Positions 36,048-46,081 of a stretch of 64,000 bases of DNA are shown here, in pieces. The notes under the pieces were generated by a model. The model did not search any database. It worked only from the letters and a program-made list of their open reading frames with translations, and was not told the DNA's origin. Both the position numbers and the translations under genes were made by a program. How positions within the stretch are numbered: the first letter of the stretch is position 1; every line of letters starts with the position of its first letter. The DNA comes from Pseudomonas haemolytica (lineage in GTDB: Bacteria; Pseudomonadota; Gammaproteobacteria; Pseudomonadales; Pseudomonadaceae), in the NCBI RefSeq assembly GCF_009659625.1, contig NZ_VOIW01000001.1, forward strand, positions 434,001-498,000, written 5' to 3'.

Positions 36048-39000
36048 GAATCGGCGCCATGCCTTTGAGCACCTGCACGGGCAGCGCCGAAGTGAACTTG
36101 AAGCCTTGCGCCGAACTGCCCGGTACAAAGGCCGTGAGCGTGCCGAAGTGCCGGTCGCCGATATAGAACACAAAGGTGGCGGTACGGTTGATTGCCTTGG
36201 AACTGAGTACCCGCCCGCCGGCGCCGATGGCCTCGATGCGGTTGTCGCCGGTGCCGGTCTTGCCGCCCATGGCCAGTGGCGTGCCGTCGTCCAGCTTGAA
36301 GCTGCCGGCCACGCGTTTGGCGGTACCGGCATCCACCACCTGGGAGAGCGCCCCGCGCAGTGCCCGTGCCACCTCCACCGGCATCACCTGTTTACCGGCG
36401 GCGGGGTCATTGCGCACTTGGGTTTCATAGGGCGTTCCGGCGGCAAAGTGCAGGCTGTCGATGCGCACCGCCCTGGCACGCACGCCGTCGTTAAGGATGA
36501 TCCCCATCAACTCCGCCAGCGCTGCCGGGCGATCACCGGAGCTGCCGATGGCGGTGGCGAGGGAGGGCACCAAGTGGTCGAACGGATAGCCGACCGCCTG
36601 CCAGCGCTGGTGAATATCGAGGAAGGCTTCCACTTCAAGCATGGTGCGGATGCGACTGTCGCGGGCGCTTTGATGGCGGCTTTTGAATAGCCAGCTGTAA
36701 ACCTCCTGGCGCTCGAACTGGCTGGCCTTGACCACCTCGCTGAAGGTGGCTTGCGGGTGGTTGAGCAGGTAGCCCACCAGCCACAGGTCCAGCGGGTGGA
36801 CCTTGGCGATATAGCCTTGGTCGGGCAAGTCGTAGGCGCCGGGGCCGTAATCCTTGTAGAGTTTTTGCAGGCGTTCGTCGCTGAGTTTTTCGTTGTTTTT
36901 GACCCCGGTCAGGTGCGAGCGTACGAACAGGTTGAAGCTGGCCTGGCTGGCATCAGGCAGCAGGTAACGGTGCACGGCGGCCAGGCGCATCGGCGTGGGG
37001 CGCAGGCCATCAAGGAAGGTGTCGAGGCGCGCCTGGGTATCTTTTTTCTGGTACTTCTTCCAGAACTTGCGCAGGAAGGTGGTGCCCTCGCGGTCGGCGA
37101 AACCGGCAAGGTATTCCTGGCGGCGCGGGTCGCTGTCGTCCTTGAGCAACTGGGCGCTGTTGTTGGCGCCGGCATAGGTGCTGTAGCGCACCAGGTCACG
37201 CATCAGGCGAATGAACGGCAGGTTGATCGACTCGCGCAGGGCGTCGCGCAAGGTCGGGCTGCGGCCGTTGTCTTCGTTGCGAAAGTTATGGAAGTGATGC
37301 AGGCCGCCGCCGGTGAAAAAGCTTTCGCCGGGGCTGGCAGAATAGGTGCGATCAAGGGCGGCTTCGAGCATGTTGCTCAGGGATTTGTCCGGGGCCTGGA
37401 TCAGGTAGTCGAGGGCCCAGCGGCTCAGGCGGTCCTGGTTGTCGACGGTGACTGCTTTTAGCGCAGCGGGCGTTTGTATAGCGTACTTGTCGTGCAACTC
37501 GGTGATGATCTGCAGGTAGGTGGTCAGCACCCGCAGCTTGGCGGTGGAGCCCAGTTCCAGTTTGCTGCCTTCGTTGATATCGAAGGGCTGGTCGGTATTG
37601 TCGGTTTGTACCCGCACCCGTGACCCATCCGGCGTCAGCTCGAACAAGGTGAAGCTGTAGCGCACTTGCGCGGTATTGGTCGGGTTCAGCAGGCGCTCGC
37701 CAAGCAAACCGACCTGGCGGGCGTAGTCGGGGTCGGCCAGGTGCTTGAGGTAGTCGCTGACCTGGCCCTGCAACTGGGCTTGCAGGGTGCTGGTGGCCGA
37801 CAGGTCGAGACGGTCCAGATCGTACAGCGGCCGATCGAGCAGCGCGGCCAGGCGTGCGCGGGCCATGCTGATGCCTTTGGTGGTTTCGATGGGCTGCACC
37901 GTGGGTTGCTGCACCCAGTCGCGGTAGCTGACCTTGGCCGCCAGTGCCGCCTGCAACAGCGCCGGCGTAATCACACCGCTCTGGGCCAGCAGGCGCAGAT
38001 GGCTGTCGGTGAGCCGGGCCAGTTCGTCGCGACCTTTGGCCAGGTAGTGAGATGGGCGGCGCTGGGCAATGATCAACGACAACACCTGGCGCAAGGCCAG
38101 GCCTTGCTCGCCGCTCACAGGGCCGCGCAACGCCTGGTTGACCTGGTTGAAGTCGGCGCCGTACCACACCCGCAAACCCTCGGCCAAGCCATGCACTTCG
38201 CCGTGGCCCGGTACCGCCGACAGCGGCACGCTGTTGAGGTAGTCGCGCAGGATATTCTGCCGCGCCGGCAACGTTTGCGGCCCATCGCGATAAGCGCGTA
38301 CGGCGGCGGAAAACATCTGCCGCAGTTTTTCCGTGCCCGACACGGTCAGGCCATCCGGGGAGTGGCGGTATTTTTCCAGCTGGGTGGCCAGGGTACTGCC
38401 GCCGGCACTCTGGCCCGGCAGGTGCAGGGCCTTGGCCACTTGCGACCACGCGGCATTGGCAAAGCGCGGCCAGTCCACGGCGGGGTTGGCCTGGGGTTGG
38501 GCAGGGTCGAGCAGGTCGCGGTTTTCCACAAACAGCAGGCTGTTGACCACCAGGGGCGGGATGGCGGTAAAGCTTTCGTAGAGGTGTTGTGGGTAGTTGT
38601 ACTGGTAGAGCGGCACGGCGCGACAGTCGGTGATCGACAGCCCGGCCTGGATCTTTTCCGCGTAGGGCACAAACAGGCCCTTGGCGCTGTAGTCCATCAG
38701 CGCCGGCGAAAAACGCGCCTGGGCCTCGATCACATAACCGCGCTTGAGCAAGCGCGGCAGAAAGGTGCCAAGGTCGCTGTAGCCCAGGCGCCGGTCGAAC
38801 GGGCCGGCACCGGGGTAGGCGATGGCAGCGCTGGGGCCTGGCTCGACCTGGTAGGTGAGGCTGCGGGCCAGGCGGCTGAGTTCCTGGGCCTGCAGGCGGG
38901 AAGTGCGCATCTCCTTGGCGGCGGCAAACCCCAGGCCCACCAGCGCCATCAGCACAATCAACCAGAACAGGCGTCGCCGATAACGGGGCCTGGGTTTATG

Positions 39001-39078
39001 TTCGGGTGAAGGCGCTGGGTCCGAACTGCCTTGTAGTTTCGCAGCCTTGGTCGATTCGGTTTGCCACAGTGCGCCCAT
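35986..39078 (-). CDS. class A penicillin-binding-protein-like glycosyltransferase/transpeptidase
   Basis: A 1030-aa type II membrane protein with a basic cytoplasmic N-terminus and one TM at about 36-56. The glycosyltransferase GT51 region (about 165-330) has FVENRDLLDP with the presumed catalytic Glu and GGSTLATQLEKYR. The transpeptidase region has the nucleophile motif GSTAKLR (SxxK), ESINLPF (SxN) and GGKTGTGDN (KTG). All catalytic motifs are present, so it may be active, though the GT51 motifs are atypical (canonical EDxxF and GGSTITQQL) and the middle is longer than in PBP1a/1b. Its 3' end overlaps the rightward toxin gene by 62 bp; another toxin gene lies 80 bp upstream. Confidence 0.86.
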   Translation of the reverse strand: MGALWQTESTKAAKLQGSSDPAPSPEHKPRPRYRRRLFWLIVLMALVGLGFAAAKEMRTSRLQAQELSRLARSLTYQVEPGPSAAIAYPGAGPFDRRLGYSDLGTFLPRLLKRGYVIEAQARFSPALMDYSAKGLFVPYAEKIQAGLSITDCRAVPLYQYNYPQHLYESFTAIPPLVVNSLLFVENRDLLDPAQPQANPAVDWPRFANAAWSQVAKALHLPGQSAGGSTLATQLEKYRHSPDGLTVSGTEKLRQMFSAAVRAYRDGPQTLPARQNILRDYLNSVPLSAVPGHGEVHGLAEGLRVWYGADFNQVNQALRGPVSGEQGLALRQVLSLIIAQRRPSHYLAKGRDELARLTDSHLRLLAQSGVITPALLQAALAAKVSYRDWVQQPTVQPIETTKGISMARARLAALLDRPLYDLDRLDLSATSTLQAQLQGQVSDYLKHLADPDYARQVGLLGERLLNPTNTAQVRYSFTLFELTPDGSRVRVQTDNTDQPFDINEGSKLELGSTAKLRVLTTYLQIITELHDKYAIQTPAALKAVTVDNQDRLSRWALDYLIQAPDKSLSNMLEAALDRTYSASPGESFFTGGGLHHFHNFRNEDNGRSPTLRDALRESINLPFIRLMRDLVRYSTYAGANNSAQLLKDDSDPRRQEYLAGFADREGTTFLRKFWKKYQKKDTQARLDTFLDGLRPTPMRLAAVHRYLLPDASQASFNLFVRSHLTGVKNNEKLSDERLQKLYKDYGPGAYDLPDQGYIAKVHPLDLWLVGYLLNHPQATFSEVVKASQFERQEVYSWLFKSRHQSARDSRIRTMLEVEAFLDIHQRWQAVGYPFDHLVPSLATAIGSSGDRPAALAELMGIILNDGVRARAVRIDSLHFAAGTPYETQVRNDPAAGKQVMPVEVARALRGALSQVVDAGTAKRVAGSFKLDDGTPLAMGGKTGTGDNRIEAIGAGGRVLSSKAINRTATFVFYIGDRHFGTLTAFVPGSSAQGFKFTSALPVQVLKGMAPILMPYLKPGEQTLCLSVAPRQ

Positions 39079-39158
39079 AGTCGATTGACCCCTGCACGCA
39101 GATTGATCGGACTTGTTTCAAGCGTAGACGTTGGGCGCCAGATCGGATGGATTTGTGC

Positions 39159-42100
39159 TCATGGCCGCGGAAATTTAACGCTGTTCTCCAGAAAGCCCAG
39201 CCAGGTTCGATTGTTGGCCGGAGCCCAGCGATAGTTCACGCCGTCATGAAAGAACACTGATTTGTCCTCCAGGTACCAGACGTGCATTTTTATCCGCAGC
39301 TCTCGCAGGTAGTCCTGCGCCGGGCACGCCAGCGAAGTCCAGGGGTCGCTGATCCACAGGTTCGCCCATTCGGCTGCGCGGAAGTCAACGGTAGTGTTCA
39401 GGACGGCGGGTATATTGCCGACCACCACAAAGGTATGCCCCTGGCACATCCACACCTGGGCGTTGCCGCCATTGGTGCGAATCAGTTCACAGGCAACATG
39501 GGCCATCTGGTCGCAATTGCCGGCACCGGTCTTGAGGATGACCTCGGTGTAGTTCGGGTGGCCGACCTTGCTGTATTCCCACATCACCACAGGTTCGGTT
39601 TCTTGCAGGCGCAGAATTTCATCCGGCGTGGCGCCCTGGACGTTGGCGGATCGCAGGCCGGTTCTGTCCAGCATCGCCTGGGTGCTGGCGTTGGCTTGCT
39701 CGGCATAGTACTGGGGGAGCCGATCACTGGGGCCAGGTGGCCAGATATCCAGCTGGACCGGTTGCGAAGCGAAATTGAAGTTCAGGCGCCGGCCTTGGTC
39801 TGAAGTGTTCAGCAGTAGTTCGCGCTGTTTGATGACGCTCAGCCTGCTGGCCTTGGCACGGATTTGCGTGATTTTTTCGGACGAAAACCCTCGCTTGCTC
39901 AGCTGCCGGTACAGGACTTCCAGGGTCGGCAATGTCACCAGTGGTTGGTCTGGAATCAGTCCGCCAGCGCTTAAAAACTGCATTCTAGTGTCGCAATAGG
40001 CGCTGATCAGGGCTGCATCGTCGCCGCCTTGGCTAAAATCCAAGCGCTGGAATTGCAAGGTGTCGTCGGCCCTGCTGGGCGTTGCGTCTGTCCGGTAAAA
40101 AGCGCCGATATCGGGCTCGGCTACCCAGTAAGGCATTGTTCTGTTGGGTAGCGTGATTTTCAGCGCCCGGAGCGTTCTTCGGTCATGAATCACGTTCACC
40201 AGTGCGCCGAGTTCCACCACCTGGGTTTTTTCGCTGAGCAAGGTGTCCACGTCGTCTTCGGGAAAGCCGAACTGGGGCTCGTTGTCGATACGTTTGCCGC
40301 TGACCTGTTGTTGGTAGATCAGCGCCGGTTGTTGGAGTTGCTCGGTCAGTTCAAAGCCATCGTAGTGTGGGTTGACTTCACGAACGCTTCGGTAATAGAC
40401 CAGCTTGCGTTTGTTGCCATCAATCACTGGCGCCGGCTGGATGCGAATGTGGTCGAGCGCCTGCACTCGACGTTTATGAATCGAGGCTTTGAACGGATAC
40501 AGCTTCTTGGTGAAACAGACGATAGGCACTGGGCTGCGCTTACCTCTAGCCACCGGGCAGGTAGTCTCGAAGTGGTCGTCAAGCCTGGCATGCGCCGCTG
40601 ACGTAAGTTCATCCAGATGGTTGGAGTGGTCATGGGCCAACCGCCATACGCGGCCCTGATCCAGCAGGTCGGTGGCGCCGGCGCGTGGAATGAGCAAGGG
40701 TGGCGTTTCGAAAAAGCGCTCTGCCACCCGCGCTTTGTAGCCGTCGGCCAAGCTGATCGGGGTGACGGTTATCGCCGTGTCCAGCTGCACACCTTCCAGT
40801 GCGGGCCCATACGGCCTTGCGCTGAAGGGGTCGAAGGCAGACCAGGCGTTGGCGCGCCGGATCATCAACAGGTGGCTCAGACCCTCAGGGTGTTTGAGTA
40901 CACCGGGCCCGACATCCGGGCGGTCGATCAGCCGCGCATAATCAATCGCTGTCCTGTGGGCAAACCGTTGCTGGGCATGCCGCAGTGCGCCCGCCAGTGC
41001 CCGCTGGCCGGAGTGGTTCAGCCGAGCCAGGCCATAGGCCGTCAGGCGCACCAGCGACGGTATCGCCTCCAGTGGGTTGATCAGCTCATTGAGATAGGTG
41101 GCGCTGAGCTTTGTCAGTTGCAGCAGTTTCAAGTAGGCCGGAGCGGGCTTGCCCAGGTGCTTTACGCTGCTGGTCAAAAAGCCTTTGGTCGGCATGAACA
41201 AGCCAAGCATGTCGAAAAAACAGCCGAGGGTACCATCGAGCACACGCTTGATCTCGCCGGAGGCGAGGTCGTGGCCGCAGGTCCAGAAGGGGATGAGACC
41301 CAGCAATGCTTCATACGCCAGTTGGGTGTTTTTTTCCCGCTCTTCCAGGGTGGTCATGCCTTTGGCCTGAGCCACCCAGGCGTCGATATCGAGAAAAAAA
41401 TGTTGCTTGACGATGGTGCTCGCCAAGCTGAGGTTTCTTGGTGAGTCGAACACCAGGGGCCGGGCCTTGGCTGGAAGGGCTTCGAACTGCCAGAGTCGGT
41501 CCACGATCACGGTGCAGTATTTGCCTGGTGTGGGAGGGCTGCCTTCGAAGTAGGCATTCTCGTCAATCGCCAGACGGCTGCCCACCAGCAAATGGGCTTT
41601 TGGTTGAGTGCTGCGCGGCGTGCCTGTGGTGGCTATGAACGAGCGTCCGCCCAGTTCCAGGCTGGCGGGAAGCCGGGTGTTTTGTTGCACCTGATTGAGC
41701 AGGGGAAACAGTTCGTAGTCGTGATGGGGGCCTTGTGCAGTACAGCGCAGGATGAAGCCGAACCGAGCGGTACGGGCCATTTTTTCCCCGGTTACCTCCT
41801 GGGTCTCCGGTTTGTTGGCTGCCCACCTCACCACCAGCAGTTGCACCGTGCTCTGGTGAAGGCGCTGGCGGTCGGCCAATGGCAACTGAGCCAATAGGTA
41901 TTGGATGACACAGGTATAAGCTTTTTTGAGGCGTTTAGCGTAAGCGCCGGAAGCCTCGCTGAACAGTGCGTTGACAGTGCGCAGTTGGTTGAAGCTTTTT
42001 TTCAGGGTATCAAGGTCGAGCCCGGGTTCGGTTGAGCGCCATTTGTCATCGAGGGGTTGCAGGTGGCCGCTCATGTGCAGCTCCACCAGCGACTGGAGCT

Positions 42101-44171
42101 TTACGCCCTTCGTAGGCCTGTGGGAGGGGAGTCGCGACGGGCCCTGTCCTTCTTGCAGGCATTTTTTCTTGAGCAGGCGATTGTTGGGGAAGACTCTTTT
42201 GAGGTCCGCCAAGGCTATGGCGCGACGCGTGGTGGGCCTAGTGCGCAGCGTTCTGGACGCACTGTCCAAAGTCTTTATGCGAGCGCTCAAGCGTTCTTTG
42301 ACGCTGTTGATTTGCTCAGGACGATAGGCCTGCGCCGGTTGCAGCTCACCCTGGGTAATGGCCCAGTCGATCAGGGTGGAGGTGGCGAAATGCTCGCGCC
42401 ACAGGCGCTCCTGGTCGGTATGCGGCGCCTGCGTGGCCAGGGCCATGACTTCGCTGAACGACATTTGCCGCGCTGATCCGCAGGCGAGTGCTTCTGCCAG
42501 CATCACGCCTTGTTTGAACAGCATCCAGGCGTGGGATGTCATGAAGTACAGCGAGTCGGGAATGTCTCGTACCAGAAACTCCGGCGCGATGCCGGCCAGT
42601 AACAGATGCGCGGCCAACGCCGTATGTTGGGCGTTGGTAACCCCTGTTTCGATCAGGTGAAACTCCAGTGTGCGGCGCAAGTCCCGATAGCGATGGCCGT
42701 GGCAATCGCTGTGGTTCAGGTTCAAGCCCGCGAGGGTGTAGCGCGTCTGTGCCGCGTGCGGGTCGAGATCCAGGATCAGCGCGGCCAGCACCAGCGCATC
42801 ACGGCTGGCGTTGCTGGTACGTTCACCGGCGGCGTGGCCAAACCAGCCCACCGCGCCCAGCAATTGGTCGGCGAGCGTCTGCGCGCGGGGGCGTGCAAGC
42901 AACTGGTGCAGTTGTTGCTCCGGCGGTGCGGGTGTCAGGTCGGCGGCCAGCAGGTTGAGCAAGCCGCCTATGCGTCGGGGGGCAACGGTGGCAGTGATGT
43001 GGATGATTTTGGCGCGTTGCTCGGCGCCAAGGGTCAGTGCGCCCGGATGCGGCAGGCCCAGGGCCTCCCAGTAATTACCCAAGCTGGGGCGCACGAGCAA
43101 GGGTGTTTCGAGCCGTTGTTGATACTGCAGCAAGGCAATCTCGGAATGGGCAAGGTCACTGACGGGGGGCACTGCCACCGGCTCGCTTCGCCGCAGTTGC
43201 TCCATCAGGTCCCAAGCCGCCTCGCGCTTATCCGGCAAGGGCAGGCCATGCAATCCGAGCAGTTGTGCGAGGCTAAATTTGCCATCCTGGTGGACGGGCA
43301 GGTCCATGGCGCTGGCGAGGGTTTGCAGGCGCTCGAGTCGGCCGTCCAGAGCCAGTGGCGCCAGTTGCTCATGGCTGATCTCCACAGGCAGGCTCGAGAG
43401 GGCGACACCTCTGATCGACTGTTGCTGAGGGTCAAACTGGTACTGGCCGGGTGTCAACTCACGGCGTTGGGCCACTGCCAGAAACTGCGGATGTTCAGTG
43501 ATCTCTTCGAGTAACGTCTTGGCGGTGCCCATTGTCACGGCCCAGAACGAGCTCGAACTCAGTCGGAAACGGCCGCGATACAGGCTGTACAGGCTGAAGG
43601 TGTTTTCATCTTCGTCCTCTGCGGCGATCTGTGTGTGCAGTGCATCGGCTACGGTGTGCAGATCCTGATTCAGTTGCCTGAACGCGTCCGCCAACTCAGG
43701 TGCCGCCCGCCCCAGCGCGTCGATCAGCACACCGCGCTGGGCAGCGGTAGTCGGCTGGGGGTAGCCATGGAACCGGAGCACCTGGCGGGCGCTCAGCTGC
43801 AGGTTTTCGGCAGGATAAGGCAGGCCGACCGCATCGGGGTCGATGATCTGGACGATGGCCAGGATCGGTGGCGCGAGTTGCTGCCAACCGCTGGCATCTT
43901 TCAGGGTGAAGGGTGTGCCGTTGGCATGCAATGTTCCGTTGCGCACGCTAACGTCCATCGGCTTGAAGCGCTGCTGTTCGGCCCACGCGAGAAAAGACGG
44001 GCGCTCAAGCGCCTGGCGATACAGCAAGAGCCAGCGGCCGAGGGTGCAATGGGCGGGAACCGTGAGCGACGCCGAGGTGGCATGCGGCTCGGCCCGCAGG
44101 TGCTGGATCAAAGTGTCCCGCATTTGCCGATCGCCTTGCAGACGCGAGGGCAGGGTGGTCAAGTCAGTCAT
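39159..44171 (-). CDS. giant toxin/effector with C-terminal Cys-His-Asp hydrolase-like domain
   Basis: A 1670-aa protein with no signal peptide. The N-terminal 800 residues are helical with no recognised domain. A hydrophobic region at about 955-1030 reads LLGLIPFWTCGHD and GCFFDMLGLFMPTKGFL. The last 130 residues form a papain/transglutaminase-like unit: Cys1553 in GAGNCDQMA, His1579 in GHTFVVVG and Asp1609 in WISDPW (Asp1596 in TTVDF is an alternative). This order is that of YopT/AvrPphB-type proteases and of the PMT/SseI deamidases, but the spacing (26 and 30) fits neither exactly. Substrate and activity, protease or deamidase, cannot be told. It lies leftward, divergent from the permease with a 461-bp gap. 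Confidence 0.8.
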   Translation of the reverse strand: MTDLTTLPSRLQGDRQMRDTLIQHLRAEPHATSASLTVPAHCTLGRWLLLYRQALERPSFLAWAEQQRFKPMDVSVRNGTLHANGTPFTLKDASGWQQLAPPILAIVQIIDPDAVGLPYPAENLQLSARQVLRFHGYPQPTTAAQRGVLIDALGRAAPELADAFRQLNQDLHTVADALHTQIAAEDEDENTFSLYSLYRGRFRLSSSSFWAVTMGTAKTLLEEITEHPQFLAVAQRRELTPGQYQFDPQQQSIRGVALSSLPVEISHEQLAPLALDGRLERLQTLASAMDLPVHQDGKFSLAQLLGLHGLPLPDKREAAWDLMEQLRRSEPVAVPPVSDLAHSEIALLQYQQRLETPLLVRPSLGNYWEALGLPHPGALTLGAEQRAKIIHITATVAPRRIGGLLNLLAADLTPAPPEQQLHQLLARPRAQTLADQLLGAVGWFGHAAGERTSNASRDALVLAALILDLDPHAAQTRYTLAGLNLNHSDCHGHRYRDLRRTLEFHLIETGVTNAQHTALAAHLLLAGIAPEFLVRDIPDSLYFMTSHAWMLFKQGVMLAEALACGSARQMSFSEVMALATQAPHTDQERLWREHFATSTLIDWAITQGELQPAQAYRPEQINSVKERLSARIKTLDSASRTLRTRPTTRRAIALADLKRVFPNNRLLKKKCLQEGQGPSRLPSHRPTKGVKLQSLVELHMSGHLQPLDDKWRSTEPGLDLDTLKKSFNQLRTVNALFSEASGAYAKRLKKAYTCVIQYLLAQLPLADRQRLHQSTVQLLVVRWAANKPETQEVTGEKMARTARFGFILRCTAQGPHHDYELFPLLNQVQQNTRLPASLELGGRSFIATTGTPRSTQPKAHLLVGSRLAIDENAYFEGSPPTPGKYCTVIVDRLWQFEALPAKARPLVFDSPRNLSLASTIVKQHFFLDIDAWVAQAKGMTTLEEREKNTQLAYEALLGLIPFWTCGHDLASGEIKRVLDGTLGCFFDMLGLFMPTKGFLTSSVKHLGKPAPAYLKLLQLTKLSATYLNELINPLEAIPSLVRLTAYGLARLNHSGQRALAGALRHAQQRFAHRTAIDYARLIDRPDVGPGVLKHPEGLSHLLMIRRANAWSAFDPFSARPYGPALEGVQLDTAITVTPISLADGYKARVAERFFETPPLLIPRAGATDLLDQGRVWRLAHDHSNHLDELTSAAHARLDDHFETTCPVARGKRSPVPIVCFTKKLYPFKASIHKRRVQALDHIRIQPAPVIDGNKRKLVYYRSVREVNPHYDGFELTEQLQQPALIYQQQVSGKRIDNEPQFGFPEDDVDTLLSEKTQVVELGALVNVIHDRRTLRALKITLPNRTMPYWVAEPDIGAFYRTDATPSRADDTLQFQRLDFSQGGDDAALISAYCDTRMQFLSAGGLIPDQPLVTLPTLEVLYRQLSKRGFSSEKITQIRAKASRLSVIKQRELLLNTSDQGRRLNFNFASQPVQLDIWPPGPSDRLPQYYAEQANASTQAMLDRTGLRSANVQGATPDEILRLQETEPVVMWEYSKVGHPNYTEVILKTGAGNCDQMAHVACELIRTNGGNAQVWMCQGHTFVVVGNIPAVLNTTVDFRAAEWANLWISDPWTSLACPAQDYLRELRIKMHVWYLEDKSVFFHDGVNYRWAPANNRTWLGFLENSVKFPRP

Positions 44172-44632
44172 CCGTGAACGTCTCGTTGGAGGGGATGAAA
44201 GAGGGTGCCTGTTGTGGCAGCAGGCTTCATCGAGACCTTTCCGCGTTCACCATGGGTTGCATCGCTATCGGGTGAAAGCCCTGTGCCAGAGCCTTCGGTA
44301 CTGGCAATTAGGCGATGGCAGGGGCATGACGATGCACCAAGGCTGTGCAATACTCGCCGCCGTTTCGGGCAGCGGCTTTCAGGGACAAATCAGGTAATGC
44401 CCCTCCATAAACCCGGTTTTTTCCGCGAATTACCGCTGGAATTTTGGGTTTTTATAGTGAAAGACCCTGCGCTGAGGTTTTTATACTGCACGCCCCGCTG
44501 GTCTTGTAGGTTTTTTCCTACGAGACGAGGCTCTCCATGAGACAGCCTCGGACTCACTCCGCAGCCAGGCTTATCGGCCTGTCTGTGTGAGACCAAGTGG
44601 TTTATCCAATAACAAGATGAGGTTGTATCCCC
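44172..44632. other. 461-bp divergent region between toxin gene and permease gene
   Basis: No gene is supported. The right third contains a structured leader (44501-44600) of the permease gene. The left two thirds hold the toxin gene upstream region, with no site that I can name. Confidence 0.5.
44501..44550 (+). promoter_or_regulatory. tandem hairpins in the permease leader
   Basis: Hairpin 1 is GTCTTGTAGG, loop TTTTTT, CCTACGAGAC (10 bp, one G-T pair). Hairpin 2 directly follows, CGAGGCT with loop CTCCATGAGAC and AGCCTCG (7 bp). A smaller CAGGC/GCCTG hairpin lies at about 44575-44590. The permease ATG is at 44633, so the array lies in its probable 5' UTR. Confidence 0.55.
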
Positions 44633-46054
44633 ATGCCCGTCGGCAACCCACTGCCCCATGGCGAGACCGCTCAAGGCGGCCCGCTCAAACGCGAACTCGG
44701 TGAACGGCATATTCGCCTGATGGCCCTTGGCGCCTGTATCGGTGTCGGCCTGTTCCTTGGCTCGGCCAAGGCCATTGAAATGGCCGGCCCGGCGATCATG
44801 TTGTCCTACATACTGGGTGGCCTGGCAATCCTGGTGATCATGCGCGCGCTCGGCGAAATGGCGGTGCATAACCCTGTCGCCGGCTCGTTCAGTCGCTACG
44901 CCCAGGATTACCTCGGCCCCTTGGCGGGCTTCCTCACTGGCTGGAACTATTGGTTCCTGTGGCTGGTGACTTGCGTGGCGGAAATCACCGCCGTCGCCGT
45001 GTACATGGGCGTCTGGTTCCCCGACGTACCCCGCTGGATCTGGGCCTTGGCGGCGTTGGTCAGCATGGGCACCATCAACCTGATCGCAGTCAAGGCGTTT
45101 GGTGAGTTCGAGTTCTGGTTCGCGCTGATCAAGATCGTCACGATCATTGCCATGGTCATCGGTGGTGTCGGCATTATCGCGTTCGGCTTCGGCAATGATG
45201 GCGTGGCGCTGGGGATCTCCAACCTGTGGGCCCACGGCGGCTTTATGCCCAACGGCGTGACCGGCGTATTGATGTCCCTGCAAATGGTGATGTTTGCCTA
45301 CCTGGGCGTGGAGATGATCGGCCTTACCGCCGGTGAAGCGAAGAACCCGCAGAAGACCATCCCCAGCGCCATCGGCTCGGTGTTCTGGCGCATCCTGCTG
45401 TTCTATGTGGGCGCACTGTTCGTGATCCTGTCGATCTATCCGTGGAATGAAATCGGCACCCAGGGCAGCCCGTTTGTGATGACCTTCGAGCGCCTGGGCA
45501 TCAAGACCGCCGCGGGCATCATCAACTTCGTGGTGATCACTGCGGCGTTGTCCTCCTGCAACGGCGGCATCTTCAGCACCGGGCGCATGCTCTACAGCCT
45601 GGCGCAGAATGGCCAGGCACCGGCGACCTTCGGTACCACCTCGAGCAACGGCGTTCCGCGTCGGGCGCTGCTGCTGTCGATTTTTGTGCTGCTGTTGGGC
45701 GTGTTGCTCAACTACATGGTGCCGGAGAAGGTCTTTGTGTGGGTGACCTCGATCGCTACCTTTGGCGCGATCTGGACGTGGCTGATGATCCTGCTGGCCC
45801 AGCTCAAGTTCCGCAAAAGCCTGAGCCCGGCCGAGGCGGCTGGCCTCAAGTACCGTATGTGGCTGTACCCGGTCAGCTCCTACGTGGCGTTGGCGTTCCT
45901 GGTGCTGGTGGTGGGCCTGATGGCGTACTTCCCGGACACCCGCATTGCGCTGTATGTAGGCCCGGTGTTCCTGGTGCTGCTGACGGTATTGTTCTACGTG
46001 TTCAGGTTGCAACCGAACAACGGCGGTGAAGGTGCGGCGCTCAAGCAGCGATGA
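44633..46054 (+). CDS. APC-family amino-acid permease (ProY/HutT-like)
   Basis: A 473-aa inner-membrane transporter with 12 hydrophobic segments. The amino-acid/polyamine/organocation signature is clear: LKRELGERHIRLMALGACIG at the N-terminus, then GVGLFLGSAKAIEMAGPA with the unwound TM1, and EMAVHNPVAGSFSRYA. The sequence is closest in feel to proline- or histidine-type permeases (ProY, HutT), but the substrate cannot be read from sequence alone. GAGG lies about eight bases before the ATG. The leader carries tandem hairpins and a good terminator follows, so the gene is transcribed alone. It interrupts the block of giant toxin genes. Confidence 0.88.
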   Translation: MPVGNPLPHGETAQGGPLKRELGERHIRLMALGACIGVGLFLGSAKAIEMAGPAIMLSYILGGLAILVIMRALGEMAVHNPVAGSFSRYAQDYLGPLAGFLTGWNYWFLWLVTCVAEITAVAVYMGVWFPDVPRWIWALAALVSMGTINLIAVKAFGEFEFWFALIKIVTIIAMVIGGVGIIAFGFGNDGVALGISNLWAHGGFMPNGVTGVLMSLQMVMFAYLGVEMIGLTAGEAKNPQKTIPSAIGSVFWRILLFYVGALFVILSIYPWNEIGTQGSPFVMTFERLGIKTAAGIINFVVITAALSSCNGGIFSTGRMLYSLAQNGQAPATFGTTSSNGVPRRALLLSIFVLLLGVLLNYMVPEKVFVWVTSIATFGAIWTWLMILLAQLKFRKSLSPAEAAGLKYRMWLYPVSSYVALAFLVLVVGLMAYFPDTRIALYVGPVFLVLLTVLFYVFRLQPNNGGEGAALKQR

Positions 46055-46081
46055 GTCAATGAGCCAACCGGTTCACGAATA

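Noticed and set aside
44390..46012. 540-codon open frame antisense to the permease
   Set aside because: Typical His/Gln/Asp-rich antisense of a membrane-protein gene.
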